From Chara braunii (taxonomy: Eukaryota > Streptophyta > Charophyceae > Charales > Characeae), in contig BFEA01000266.1 in NCBI GenBank assembly GCA_003427395.1, forward strand, positions 217,495-239,925: a stretch of DNA of 22,431 nt, read 5' to 3'. The notes under the pieces were generated by a model. It did no database searches. It was not told the DNA's origin and saw nothing but the letters and a program-made list of their open reading frames with translations. A program made the translations under genes and the position numbers. Shown here one piece after another: positions 1 to 9,189 of the stretch; positions within the stretch are counted from its first letter, which is position 1; each line of letters starts with the position of its first letter.

Positions 1-589
1 TNACAGCACATACCTGCAATCANATCAACGAACCAAATCAACAGCCCACACACTACACGGAGTCAACCCCAACCACCTTCGACACTCATACCCCTCGCTT
101 TAGCCATGCAAGCCCCAAAACCTCNTGTCCAACCAACCTTAATTAAATACTCAGTACCTTTGTTAAATGGTCATTCAATAAAAGCCCGGGTGAGACCATA
201 ATGAAACAATAAAATTCACCTGGGCTAAAGCCTTCCAGGTTGAGTGTGAAGGGTGAGTTGAAATTGAGTCGTAAACCGACGAATCGACAACCGACCTGTT
301 ATCAGTGATAACAGAAAGTGATCCTCAAGGGATCAAGCTGGATCTAGCCCTGAACTTGGATCAAATGATAAAAAAAAACCTGTAACACATGGTAGACCAA
401 TCCCCAAGCTAAGATCATACGTGTATGAAGAATATAACTCCATAATACATCCTCACTCAAAATCTCCCTATAAACTAAACCGAAGCCTAGCTCTAAGCCA
501 GTGCTTAAGCCAAAGGTAGACCATTTGCAGAATCTCCCCTACTATGGCGGATCACCTGAATCGCCACACGTCAAAATATAGTCTATCTC
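1..589. other. Unassigned non-coding DNA with two foldbacks
   Basis: No open frame of note and no recognised element. Two inverted repeats stand out. At 183-193 and 216-226, AGCCCGGGTGA faces TCACCTGGGCT, an 11-bp stem with one G-T pair and a 22-base loop. At 296-314, CTGTTATCA faces TGATAACAG around a single base. A weaker 6-bp hairpin (TGATCC/GGATCA) follows near 320. Scattered undetermined bases show imperfect assembly. The stretch may be the flank of the repeat arrays that follow. Confidence 0.5.
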
Positions 590-1290
590 ATCTAAACTTA
601 AGAAAATTTTGGCAGCGCTTCCCGTAGGAAAAGTGTCTTTCCAGAATTTACATAAGCTCAAATATGAACGCAAAAATAATCTCTAACTCTGGAAAGTCAA
701 ATTCTGTCTAACTCTCTAAATTAGTAGAAATTTGGGCAACACCCCCTTTAGAAAGGGAGACTTCCCAGATTTATACTAAGTCATGTATAAAAGCAGAAAT
801 AATTTGGAACTCTGGAGAGTCAAATTTTGTCTAAGTCCTTAAAATAGTAGAAATTTGGGCAGCACTCCCTTTAGAAAGAGAGACTTCCCAGATTTATACT
901 AAGTCAAATATGAACTCGAACAACAGCTCGAACTCTACTTTAGACTGAATTTAACTAACTCCTTAATTTTGTAGAAATTTTGGCAGCACTTCCTTTAGAA
1001 AAGTGCTATTCCAAAATTTATACAAGGCTAAGTTCAGATTTTGAAAGTACCTTTGGTTTCCCAAAGTTCAATTTTGTCTAACTCCCTAAATTAGCAAAAA
1101 TTTGGGCAGCACTCCCTTTAGAAAATGAGACTTCCCAGATTTGAACTAAGTCAGATATGAGAAAGACAAAGCTGAACTTTTGACAAGTCAAAGTTCAACT
1201 AACTCCTTGGATTTGTAGAAATTTCGGCAGCGCTTCCCGTAGAGAAAGTAACTTGCCAAAATTTATACAAAGCTAAGTATTAGAAAAGAT
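590..1290. repeat. Tandem repeat, about 123 bp x 6, each unit a foldback
   Basis: The landmark GGCAG/GGCAA recurs near 611, 735, 858, 982, 1105 and 1226, a spacing of 121-124 bp. Each unit reads AAATTTGGG or AAATTTTGG, then GCAGCACTTCCCTTTAG-like sequence, then CCCAGATTT or CCAAAATTT, so its two ends are complementary and the unit folds into a hairpin of about 50 bases. Unit 4 (near 975-1022) is a perfect AAATTTTGG/CCAAAATTT pair. The inner arms differ between units but still pair: CCCTTT/AAAGGG in unit 2, AGCACTT/AAGTGCT in unit 4. The unit style recalls non-coding parts of plant LTR retrotransposons, but I cannot assign a family. Copies are clearly diverged, so the array is not young. Confidence 0.8.
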
Positions 1291-1544
1291 CTTAGAAAAT
1301 GCAAAAATTGACCAAAGTAAAAAATCGTTATTACAGATAATGCAGGAATTGACACTAACTCCTATGGCTCTAGCATGTGGCGAGCAACTAAAGCGACTAC
1401 CTATAATACTGAAATCCAAACAGACTAACCATCTCATTAAGTCACATGCAAACCAACCACGAATGTAAGTACTCTCACCATCCCAAGTTCATTCCTTATA
1501 AATAGTTCATGAATCTTAAAGTCCTTGAATCCTTATACCCATCT

Positions 1545-2246
1545 TACATAAGACATAGAGCTGGACCATTCGCCATGGAAACAATGCCCAACTTGTCTTT
1601 ATGGTATACACGAATAGGTTGCACAACTACTTCTTTCTTCTTTTGGGCAGATGACTAGGTCATTCACCATGGAAACAATGTCTGGCCGCCCCGAGCTTTT
1701 TAATATCCAAAGATTTAGTATTTCTCTGACCTTGTTAAAAAGGAAAAGACAAATATGGGTAGGGGACTGAACCGTTCACAGAAGAAACAATGTTCAGCTT
1801 GCCCAAACTATTTTCATTTATACTTTGTATTTTTCTTTTTCTCTTCTTAATGATATGGCTTAACGCTGAACCATTCACAGTAGAAACATTGTCCAACTGC
1901 CAGTTTACATGCAAATATACATAAATTATTTTCCTTTATACTCCGTTTGATTTATGTGCGTGGTTTTCAGGCTAAACCATTCACCATGGAAACAATGCTT
2001 AGCCTTAGACAAAAAATCCTCCCTCAGAATAAACAAGAATTTAAACCCCTTCAATCAGGCAAACCCTCAGAGTTAACTAGAGTAAACAGAATATTCACTG
2101 TAGAAACAATACCTGGTTGTCCAGAAAACAACTAAATAAACATAGCAACCAGGCCATTCACAGTAGAAACAATGCCTGGTCCTTCAGAAAACAACTAAAT
2201 AAACATAGCCCTGAGCCATTCACAGTAGAAACAATGCTCAGTCGTT
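1545..2246 (+). repeat. Eight hairpin repeats with a shared loop and copy-specific arms
   Basis: Eight copies of a core close to CATTCACAGTAGAAACAATG begin near 1566, 1660, 1772, 1871, 1977, 2091, 2154 and 2216, spaced about 60-118 bp apart. Within the core CATT and AATG can pair. Outside it the flanks are complementary but differ by copy: CTGAAC/GTTCAG (1767-1797), GGCTAA/TTAGCC (1970-2004), ACCAGG/CCTGGT (2148-2180), CTGAG/CTCAG (2211-2241). Copy 1 pairs AGCTGG with CCAACT (one mismatch) and, further out, AAGACA with TGTCTT. Copies 2, 4 and 6 pair less well. Open frames of 62 and 90 codons cross the array but follow the repeats and are not credible genes. Function is unknown. Confidence 0.8.
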
Positions 2247-2930
2247 GGTTGACCCTGTCAAACGCACGCAAAACTGCCTTCCTCCCACCTTCCCCCAGTT
2301 CATCCTTAGTCTGCTTCCAGTCAAAACAAAAGATGAAACTTAAGCTTCACTCTCATATATTCTTTCCATTCAATCTGATTAGGTTCTGAAGAGAAAGCAA
2401 AAAAAACACAGGGACAACACATGCATACCGCAATCATACCACAGGGAGATAGACAAACATAGACAGTAGTAGGTTGTACAGATGGAGAAGGTATACCTGA
2501 TGATTTCCTGCCTCCAGAACCTCGCCTAGGTTCCGACAGGGCTCCCGCAATCGATGGGTGGACTCCCCAAAGAGTCTTGACGTGGTCCTACGGGTTGCAA
2601 TCCCGCCTGCCGCCTTCCTCTTAGAACCAGGACTAGACTGAGAGTTAGAACGAATAAAAATAGAAGGTAGAGACTCTCAGATCCAAGAATGGTGCTCTCA
2701 GTCTCGCAAGTGAGGGCCTTGTAATCTTGGAGCGCCTGAGGGCCCCCCAATGACGGCCAACAAGTAACAGCTTGATCGAATTCCAAAGCCAAGGTTGCCA
2801 AGATCCACTCCCGGCGACCTCCCAGTTGGTAGCAAACGCTCCCCTCACCACCGTTTTACCATATTGTAGCAACACCCTCCCTTTAGCTCAACTTCTTCTT
2901 TTTTAATCTTCCCACATCTCCCCCTAATCC
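2247..2930. other. Unassigned DNA, no credible gene
   Basis: Minus-strand open frames of 91 and 76 codons overlap in different frames at 2526-2875 and resemble no family I know. A 6-bp inverted repeat (GAGACT/AGTCTC, roughly 2670-2716) is present. The end (about 2868-2890) has a CAACACCCTCCCTTTAG stretch resembling the inner part of the 123-bp units at 590-1290, so this may be diverged sequence of the same element. No promoter, tRNA or intact transposon gene was seen. Confidence 0.4.
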
Positions 2931-3300
2931 AATCGTCATACGACAACCCGTAACAGTCCGCAGCAGTCAACTGCTGCGGTAATCTGCGCTGTGATACAGC
3001 AGGCAACAACAACAGCGGACCTCACCCAACCACCCATATAGCGGCCACTCGCAGCGGCAGTCTGCAACAACACCCGTTGTTGTAATCTGTGCCAGATGCC
3101 GCAGTCCGTTGCAGTNNGTAAACGCANNGACGACCCACNGTGAGCAATAGTGCACAACTAGCATCGCCNAAACAGNTACAGTCTGTGCCNAATCTGCAAT
3201 AANGGCAGCTGTAGTAGCAACACNCATCAACCANCAAAGGTTCGCTCANAGTCAGNAAGCCGCCGNCAGCTGCCCATGCATCATCAGGAGATTCAACTCT
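2931..3300. other. CAG/CAA-rich stretch with hairpins and unresolved bases
   Basis: Low-complexity CAG/CAA/CGG sequence with many undetermined bases from 3116 to 3265, so fine structure is unreliable. Clear hairpins are CCGCAGCAG-TCAA-CTGCTGCGG (2958-2979, 9 bp) and CAACAAC-ACCC-GTTGTTG (3065-3082, 7 bp). Three overlapping minus-strand frames contain unknown residues and are cysteine- and valine-rich in the way simple repeats produce. I do not call them genes. Confidence 0.4.
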
Positions 3301-4003
3301 TTTTGTCAAGGTTCAATCATTCTAACAGGCTGCGAGTACTCGTGCCTAGGGCAGTGGCTCAACAGCGTTCGCCTGCACGCAGCCTTTCCTTCTCGCAACG
3401 ACGGACTCCGATTCCAACTGCAACTCTGCCCTCCAAACCGTAGTAACCGCAACTTTCAGCAACAGCCGAGGTCGGCCATCCCTACTCAACCGCCATTACC
3501 GTGACCACGGAGACCAGCAGCCACCCCCACAACGAGGCTCATTCCTACCACTCAAACCGGCTCAGTCAATTGTATCTTGCTTGCTCACCTAGCTGCAGGC
3601 AGGTCGCCCGATTGTTACTTCTGCAGCTGCTTACCCTGGCGAGACCTACACCCATCAGTAGGCAGGTTCTCATTACACCCCGGTCAGAGAGCCTTCTTCC
3701 GACAGCATCCGTCTTTAGTTGCGGGCAACACAGACACCTGAACCGGTCGGTCCCCACCCTGATGCAATTGGTTTGATGGGTAGCAACGTCCCGGCGAGGT
3801 AAGCAACCTCTCTCCCTCCCTTTCTCTACGTTGCTTACTGCAGGAAGCCGTGTCCTGTACGAACACGTATGAGAGGAACACAAAGAAAACAAGAGAAAAA
3901 CGGTAGCGAACCTTCTACTAAAATCGCGACCGGATTCATGCCTCAGGTAAGCGCCCCCTTTTTTCGATCCTTCCCATAGCCGGCCGCGCACGTAGTAGTT
4001 AGA
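3301..4003 (+). other. GC-rich region left of the possible primer binding site; LTR candidate
   Basis: If the primer binding site at 4005 is real, the 5' LTR of a plus-strand element would end just left of it, inside this stretch. I find no matching second LTR in the window, no clear CA terminus against the site and no obvious TG start, so the LTR is only a candidate. Plus (3501-3776) and minus (3566-3991, 141 codons) open frames overlap each other and resemble nothing known. The intron-like segment inside is listed separately. Confidence 0.25.
3799..3843 (+). other. Intron-like segment with complementary ends
   Basis: The sequence reads GAG|GTAAGC, then a pyrimidine-rich tract, then TTGCTTACTGCAG|GAAG. 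This matches 5' and 3' splice-site consensus with a good polypyrimidine stretch. At 45 bases it would be very short for a plant intron. Its ends are inverted repeats: GTAAGCAAC (3799-3807) against GTTGCTTAC (3830-3838). A second pairing, AGCAACGT/ACGTTGCT (3782-3789 and 3828-3835), competes with it. A second donor-like CAG|GTAAGC occurs at 3944-3952, bounding an exon-like 103 bases. With no recognisable protein on either side, splicing is unproven. Confidence 0.3.
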
Positions 4004-4004
4004 T

Positions 4005-4022
4005 TGGCGCCCGAATTAGGAT
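4005..4022 (+). other. Possible retrotransposon primer binding site (tRNA-Lys type)
   Basis: The 18 bases TGGCGCCCGAATTAGGAT would pair with a tRNA 3' end reading ATCCTAATTCGGGCGCCA. The implied acceptor strand (TTCGGGC plus discriminator G) is like that of tRNA-Lys, and the implied T-stem is followed by the conserved ATCC of the T-loop. Complementarity appears to stop at the usual 18 nucleotides, where m1A58 halts reverse transcription. No coding pol domains follow within reach, and the matching plant tRNA is not known to me. A chance TGGCGCC match extended by luck is the alternative. Confidence 0.4.
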
Positions 4023-4380
4023 TCCACTACCACCATTTGATTCGGAACGCTTCGAAACCCCCAACACGCATTTTCCCCTTCCTGATATCATCGACAGTAT
4101 GGGTAGAATCGGAGGAACCTATCCTCCGAGTCTGACTAGTTATATTGGCATTTTGCTGACTCGTTTTTCTTGGGCGTAGCCCCTATCGGTTGTACCTCAA
4201 AACCCACCATTCTATCGCCGAATCCGCCTTCACCGTTCAACTCGCAACAGTCAAAGACCCCCAACTACCACCCGAGCTCGCCTATTTCCATCATGAATCG
4301 GGCAAAATCTCAACCCTCACCTCTGTCAACTCCATCACACCCCGACATCCTCTCGCACAACCTTTTTATCTACCCTCTAA

Positions 4381-4690
4381 TCTACTAACCCATCTCCAAA
4401 ACTAACCCCGCCATCCATCTCGCCCTACTCTAAAACCTTTGAAAGAGTTCTTCCCTCGCTCATTTTCGTTCAGAAACGAGCAAGTTGTGCTCTCCCTACT
4501 TCTTCCTCTGATATTCCGCCATAACCTCCTCGCAGGCCTATCTCTACTAACCTCCTGATCTACTCACTTACGGCTGAAACTAACCTCATCCCTGTACTCG
4601 CCCTATGCTAAAACCCCACTCCACTATTTTCCCTCGCTCGTTTTCATCAAGGAATGGGCGAGGTAAGTACTTTAGACATCTGCCAAAGCC
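4381..4690 (+). repeat. Imperfect tandem duplication, about 178 bp
   Basis: CTCGCCCTACTCTAAAAC at 4419 recurs as CTCGCCCTATGCTAAAAC at 4597. Each is followed by TTCCCTCGCTC plus a T-rich stretch and by CTACTAAC-like motifs, so two diverged units of about 178 bp lie side by side. The second unit ends in a hairpin, CCTCGCTC (4632-4639) against GGGCGAGG (4656-4663, one G-T pair), whose 3' arm runs into a perfect splice-donor-like AGGTAAGT at 4661-4668. The same hairpin-then-donor layout recurs on the minus strand near 10.6, 11.0, 11.6 and 17.2 kb. Confidence 0.55.
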
Positions 4691-5003
4691 ACTCCCCCTC
4701 GTCCCTTCCTTCGAATGCACCTCGATGCGCTCCCCGTCCAAGTTCATTCCCCCTTCGCACTATCCTCGCTTCACCTCGTCGCAGCCTTTTCTTTGCTACG
4801 CTAACAGCTGCCTCCCGTCATTCTCCGCCCTCTGCCCGCCGGCCCCTACCTTCGTAGCTCCCCGTCGCTCCGCTTGCGCCAGCGTCCGCCCGGTAGTCAA
4901 CCGGCCTGAGGGAAAGTCGGAGGGACCCAGCTATTAGACGGTTCGATTAGTCTTTCGCCCCTATACCCAAGTCCGATCAGCACGTCGTGCGGGCAGCAGC
5001 GCT

Positions 5004-5693
5004 GTGGGCTTCACCGGAGTCCCGCTGCTATGTAGCGCCTCCCCCTCCACTGCGCTATCTACTCCCTTGCTCGCATGCACCCGGTGCCCGCCCGCGTCCG
5101 GGTCCATCCGCCACTGCGCCACCTGCTTTTTCCTCCCTGTGTCCTCCGGTCCCCGTCACCGCCCCAACACTTACTACCTGCCCGCACTGTTGCTCCGCCC
5201 GCTGCTGCCGGGCCAGCCCCATTACAGTCTGTCCCTGAGTGCTCACTTCGCCGAGGCGGAATGCTCCAATCCCTCAGGCCCCCAACAGTCGGGATCCCCC
5301 ATAGGTAGGTGGGTTGCGGTGTCGGCTGAACGCCCTTGCCGCAGGCCCGTAGCATGGCCGCTGGTGCAGCCGGCCTTGGCACAGATCTTAGAGGTAATAA
5401 CAAATATTCAAGTGAGAACTCTGAGACCCGAACCGGAGGGAAGCCCCGTGGGCATACTCATACCCAAACCTCCTACAACGGATCGTGGTAGGCGGGCGGG
5501 GCATATTCACACCCGGAGAGGGTCCCCGCCACTCAGGTTCCTCCCGCCTCGTGGGCTAATCATCTACCGGCTCGAATGCACGTTAATTCCCCCGACCCAT
5601 ATTCTCAGGACATACAAGATAAAAGAACTTTGCCAACACCCTGAACACGCGTGGACCCGTAAGTCAACGAACGGAGGCGCGCGCTCAAATTAA
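5004..5693 (+). other. Longest open frame (229 codons), probably not a gene
   Basis: A GC-rich stretch gives an ATG-initiated frame of 229 codons. The conceptual protein is rich in Pro, Ser, Leu and Arg, shows no domain I recognise, and overlaps minus-strand frames of 114 and 63 codons, as expected where high GC makes stops rare. If the site at 4005 primes a retroelement, this position would suit a leader or N-terminal Gag region. The alternative plus frame from about 5395 to 5640 has a more Gag-like low-complexity Ser/Thr/Pro/Asn composition but contains stops. GGGCATACTCATACCC recurs 50 bp later as GGGCATATTCACACCC. Confidence 0.15.
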
Positions 5694-7380
5694 AAGGTAC
5701 CATCGGAAAAAAAAATGATCATAAAAACTTTCAGTCGCCAAAGAAAAAATAAAGGATACCGCCTGCACCGCTCTGACGCCGTCAATGGCAAAACCAAAAG
5801 GGATAGCCCTACGACCCTCAACCCCATCGGCTTCCTCCTCGTTGCTCCGCTGCTGCTGTGTCGACGCTCGTCAGCCTCGATCCCTGAACCTTCGTACTGT
5901 CAATCCAATGCCGTAAACTATAGGGGTAAGCCCAAGCCTGGGACTGAGTCCCGCAGAATACCATATAGGCTGTGCGGCGTGATGCTTTGTGCCAACAAAA
6001 CGGCCGCGCGGTTCCCATTTGCCCGCGCCGGCTTGCTTATACCGTGCCATAATTGCCCCGAGCGCCATCCTACGACACCCCGCTTACCGCACGAAGCCGC
6101 GCCGTCGTTGCCAACGCCGTTGTCGGGGCCGTTCTCCGTACGCGCGTTCAACTCGCTCAAAAGTACCAATCAAAAAAAAAAATCCTTAATTCCTGCTTAA
6201 TCAAAAATAAATAAATAATAAATAATATCACCAAGCAAAACGACGGAGGTTCGGACCGACTTTACGATCAACAACCGAAAAGAATCATGCACGCCTTAAG
6301 CCTGCGCGCCCACGCACTCGCTATTGTGGTCAACCACCTAGTCAACGCAATTATTGACGCAGCCGTGCTTAGCGCGGTATACTTAAACTCTAAACCAAAA
6401 CTGTTTTCTATCACTTGCAAAAACCTGGGCGGATAATTTTGTAAGGGTATTCGCACCGACAACTTACCGGACCATATTAAGCGACGTCCCCGTCGCTTCG
6501 CCAAATCAGAAAGCTATAAACCCACCCCCACTCGAAATGCTGACGGAAAACGAGCCAATCCGATTAACCGACAAACACAGGGTAGAGGCCTCCATCAAAC
6601 CATGCCTCCACAGCTATATGCTGCCAGGTTTCTAACCAAGGTCTCTCACCGCCCAGAAATTAGGACACTGACAGCATAAGTCCCAAAGACCTTCCCAATT
6701 GTCCTCTCCCCGGTCCTAGACAACCTTCGGCTCCTCGTTAGGTGTCCCTAGTCCTGGCAAAACCTTTGAAGGCACTCTCGCCTTCCTTCTCAAAAATCTC
6801 TCGCAATCAAATACCTATAAGCATATACGTATACTTAGTATACACTCAGCTCCTTCTGCAGTCTAGTACAGAAAGACTAGGTCTCCATCTTGGCCCACCA
6901 TAGCCTGGTTGATTGTTCCAGGACTACGGCCCACCGCATTGTTATTTAGTGGCAGTACCCTCGTTGGTTACGCAACGACAAGTCTTCTCCTGATAAACAT
7001 TCAATTATGATACCTCAAAAATTCTCAACCATCACTATTCCGCGGAGTAATTTCACTTGGGCGGGCAACCCCCCTTAAAATCTTACCCTGCGGTCCCGCA
7101 ACTAGGTTGCGCCGGCTAGCAGCCATCCAATGGGGTTACGCCCTAGAGGTACTAACTTCTTTTCCGTTAGCTTGGTCTTTCTTCAATAAGTCCCAGAACT
7201 AGCACAGGTCGTTAGACGGGCGTTGCAAAATAAAATCACAGACCCACTGCGCAATATGCAGGGGTCCGTAGGCATTTACCAGCCCTAACACAATAGGCAC
7301 GGCATCCTTCGCACGCTCACAAACAAAATCACCACTAAGTCCACCAGGCCGTGACCCCTTACTTGATGAGAGTCAACTGC
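5694..7380. other. Unassigned region with broken open frames
   Basis: A 161-codon plus-strand frame (5715-6200) opens after an A-run and resembles no known protein. A second plus frame is open from 6281 to 6430 and again from 6437 to 6679, separated by a single stop. It has moderately protein-like composition and a basic stretch near its middle, which could be decayed Gag, but no zinc knuckle, protease or reverse transcriptase motif is visible. A 78-codon minus frame (6268-6504) overlaps it. From 6680 to 7380 I see no feature. Confidence 0.25.
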
Positions 7381-7503
7381 CACCCGTCTTGAGACATCAT
7401 TTCGCCCTGCACTCATTGCGACCTTTTCAAACATTCCAAAAAGTGACCCTTTTCGTCAGACTTTATCACTCATCAGACAGCTTTCCATGTCATAAATCAC
7501 TTT

Positions 7504-7760
7504 ACTCACCTTTGAAGGTGAGTCTCCCAACAACAAAAACATCTCCTTTGCCGCAAATCCAAAGGGCTTTTATCATAAACAAAACACCCCTCTTCCAGAA
7601 ATCACGAGGGGTCTCACCACAGAATCAAACACCCTCTCTTTCACAGTCACGAGGGGTTTTGTTACAGCACAAAACATCAGAAAACATCTCCCTTCTCCAA
7701 AATCCAAGGGGGCTTATCATAAAACAAACATCACTGAGAGACCATCTTATGGGTCCTCAT
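7504..7760 (+). repeat. Tandem hairpin array, about 40-58 bp units, arms differ between units
   Basis: Successive hairpins are ACTCACCT/AGGTGAGT (7504-7523), CCTTTG/CAAAGG (7545-7565), ACCCCTC/GAGGGGT (7586-7612), CCCTC/GAGGG (7632-7655) and CCCTT/AAGGG (7690-7710). Units are joined by related A-rich linkers such as TTATCATAAACAAAACA, and the loops have a CCAAAATCC or CAGAAATCAC character. The stem position and linker are conserved while the stem sequence changes in pairs. The 134-codon plus frame across the region (7389-7793) follows the repeat and is not a convincing gene. Confidence 0.65.
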
Positions 7761-8417
7761 CACAACTTAAACAATCATCAATCAACATGGTAAGCATTTT
7801 GAGNCTNCTGGGCTCACAAATCTTNAAAATNCTCACAACCTTTCACAGANGGACTGCACTTCCTCCCCTTATACTCTGCCTTATCAGCTGCCNNTTGGCA
7901 GGTCGCACAAGTATACCNAGGAGTAGACAANTTTGCTTANAATCATATTCACAGNACCCATGANACATAANAGGTTTTTCACACATTGTNCACACAAACT
8001 NATCATACTTCAGAGTACAACCACATATGTGAGAGAGACAANTNATCNTCACATATAANAATGNNCCCTGAAATAAACCTCATNATNATATANACTCAGG
8101 GAATAAAATGTCTCACACAGGAAGTGTCTCCAAATCATNGCTCACTCAACTCAAGCCACACCANACCCACACTNACAANAACCCNTAGAATACATGTCAG
8201 ATCTGTCTCTCAAAGNNCAGGGGGTAGNCCACCTAAATATGTACATGCCTCATCTAAATCACCCTGATCCTCAAGACTCCAGCTCAGTAGGAACACTAGA
8301 GTTCAGATCTAGACTAGTAGCAATCATCAAAAGGTCCTCTAAGTCTAAGAGAGTATCACACAAAACCTAAGCTGATGCCTCACAAGATACTCACCCACTT
8401 ACATAGACAAACTGACC
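7761..8417. other. Poorly resolved non-coding stretch
   Basis: About forty single undetermined bases lie between 7804 and 8230, so open frames here cannot be judged. The sequence is A/C-rich on the plus strand, with ACACA and CTCACAC runs, and resembles the low-complexity end of an LTR. It lies on the 3' side of the minus-strand Gag fragment that follows, so it could be the 3' part of that element. No repeat partner was found in the window. Confidence 0.3.
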
Positions 8418-8840
8418 CTACCTCCTCAACTCCTCCTGGTTTTGCCTATATAACTGAGCCCTAAGTCCATTTGCGGACTTCTCTACTATCCTACCCTGTC
8501 TACCATACATCTTATTCCCTGCCTCTGAGACCTTCCCTTCTGCCTTATCCTCAAGGAACTCGAGACAGTCCAAAGGCAAATGCATGCCCCTCTTGCAGTA
8601 GAAGCATATCTGATCAACCTTCCTCTTGAACTTCTTCTTCGTGGGCTGAGGAGGTGGCGATGAAGGAGATCCTAGCAAGGTACTATCAACCCCCTGCTGC
8701 TCTGATCGAGGAGCTGCGGTACTAACGACCTCCTGCTGCTCTATCCCAGGAACCGGTCCCCCAGACCCAGATCCAGTAGCCCAAGATCCCAGTCTGCTCC
8801 TCAAATCCCCTGTCACTGGGACGTACTCAGGCGTGTCCAA
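8418..8840 (-). CDS. Gag-like fragment with a CCHC zinc knuckle (degenerate retrotransposon)
   Basis: About 140 codons are open on the minus strand; the only usable first codon is a TTG, and an in-frame TAA lies just upstream, so this is a fragment. The N-terminal half is Gly/Ser/Pro/Gln-rich and disordered-looking. A basic stretch with KKKFKRK leads into a perfect retroviral-type knuckle, CFYCKRGMHLPLDC (CX2CX4HX4C, encoded at 8565-8606), the nucleic-acid binding motif of Gag nucleocapsid. A charged tail follows and ends in a stop, with no protease continuing. Just upstream a different minus frame is open, which suggests a frameshifted Gag. No RT, RNase H or integrase is nearby. It may be a decayed LTR element or a Gag-only non-autonomous one (TR-GAG type). 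A host CCHC protein is less likely. Confidence 0.55.
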   Translation of the reverse strand: MDTPEYVPVTGDLRSRLGSWATGSGSGGPVPGIEQQEVVSTAAPRSEQQGVDSTLLGSPSSPPPQPTKKKFKRKVDQICFYCKRGMHLPLDCLEFLEDKAEGKVSEAGNKMYGRQGRIVEKSANGLRAQLYRQNQEELRR

Positions 8841-9189
8841 CCTCTGAGGTTAACTGACCTTGAGTGAAGTTGAACGGTATACTAAAGAAAACCGTATAGA
8901 AGTACGCTTCCTGACGAGAAGGTTGCCGCACCTTGTCGTCACCAAAGTGATCGACACCACTTCCTTTGACGACCGCTTGTCAGAGCACCCTCTCAGCACA
9001 TAATCACTTCCCAATGATCCGGCGGCGTTACCCTGTTACCGCCACTTGGCTTCAAGCCACAGCGTCTCTGCGGCGTCACGCTCTCGTTACTTCACAATGA
9101 AACACCGCTTGATGCACCTCCTCTGTGTCAACGCCCCACCTCTTCTCAGTGCAAAAATATTATCGTTACTGCTGTAAAAACAGTGCCAT
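8841..9189. other. Non-coding linker rich in small inverted repeats
   Basis: This stretch separates the Gag-like fragment from the 54-bp array. No gene is visible. Small foldbacks include AAGGT/ACCTT near 8914-8929, GGCGG/CCGCC near 9021-9043 and TGGCTT-C-AAGCCA (9047-9059). The right end (from about 9150) begins to resemble the array, with TTACTGCTGTAAAAAC. Confidence 0.35.

Noticed and set aside
5004-5693. A real 229-codon gene
   Set aside because: GC-rich stop-poor DNA with open frames on both strands, no recognised domain and no supporting signals.
7455-7490. Minus-strand CTGATGA ... GACGAAA resembling a hammerhead core
   Set aside because: Stem II would have only two pairs before mismatches, and no upstream strand pairs with the bases after GAAA to form stem III.
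7504-7760. CRISPR array
   Set aside because: Eukaryotic context, non-identical repeats, and variable parts that are complementary arms rather than unrelated spacers.
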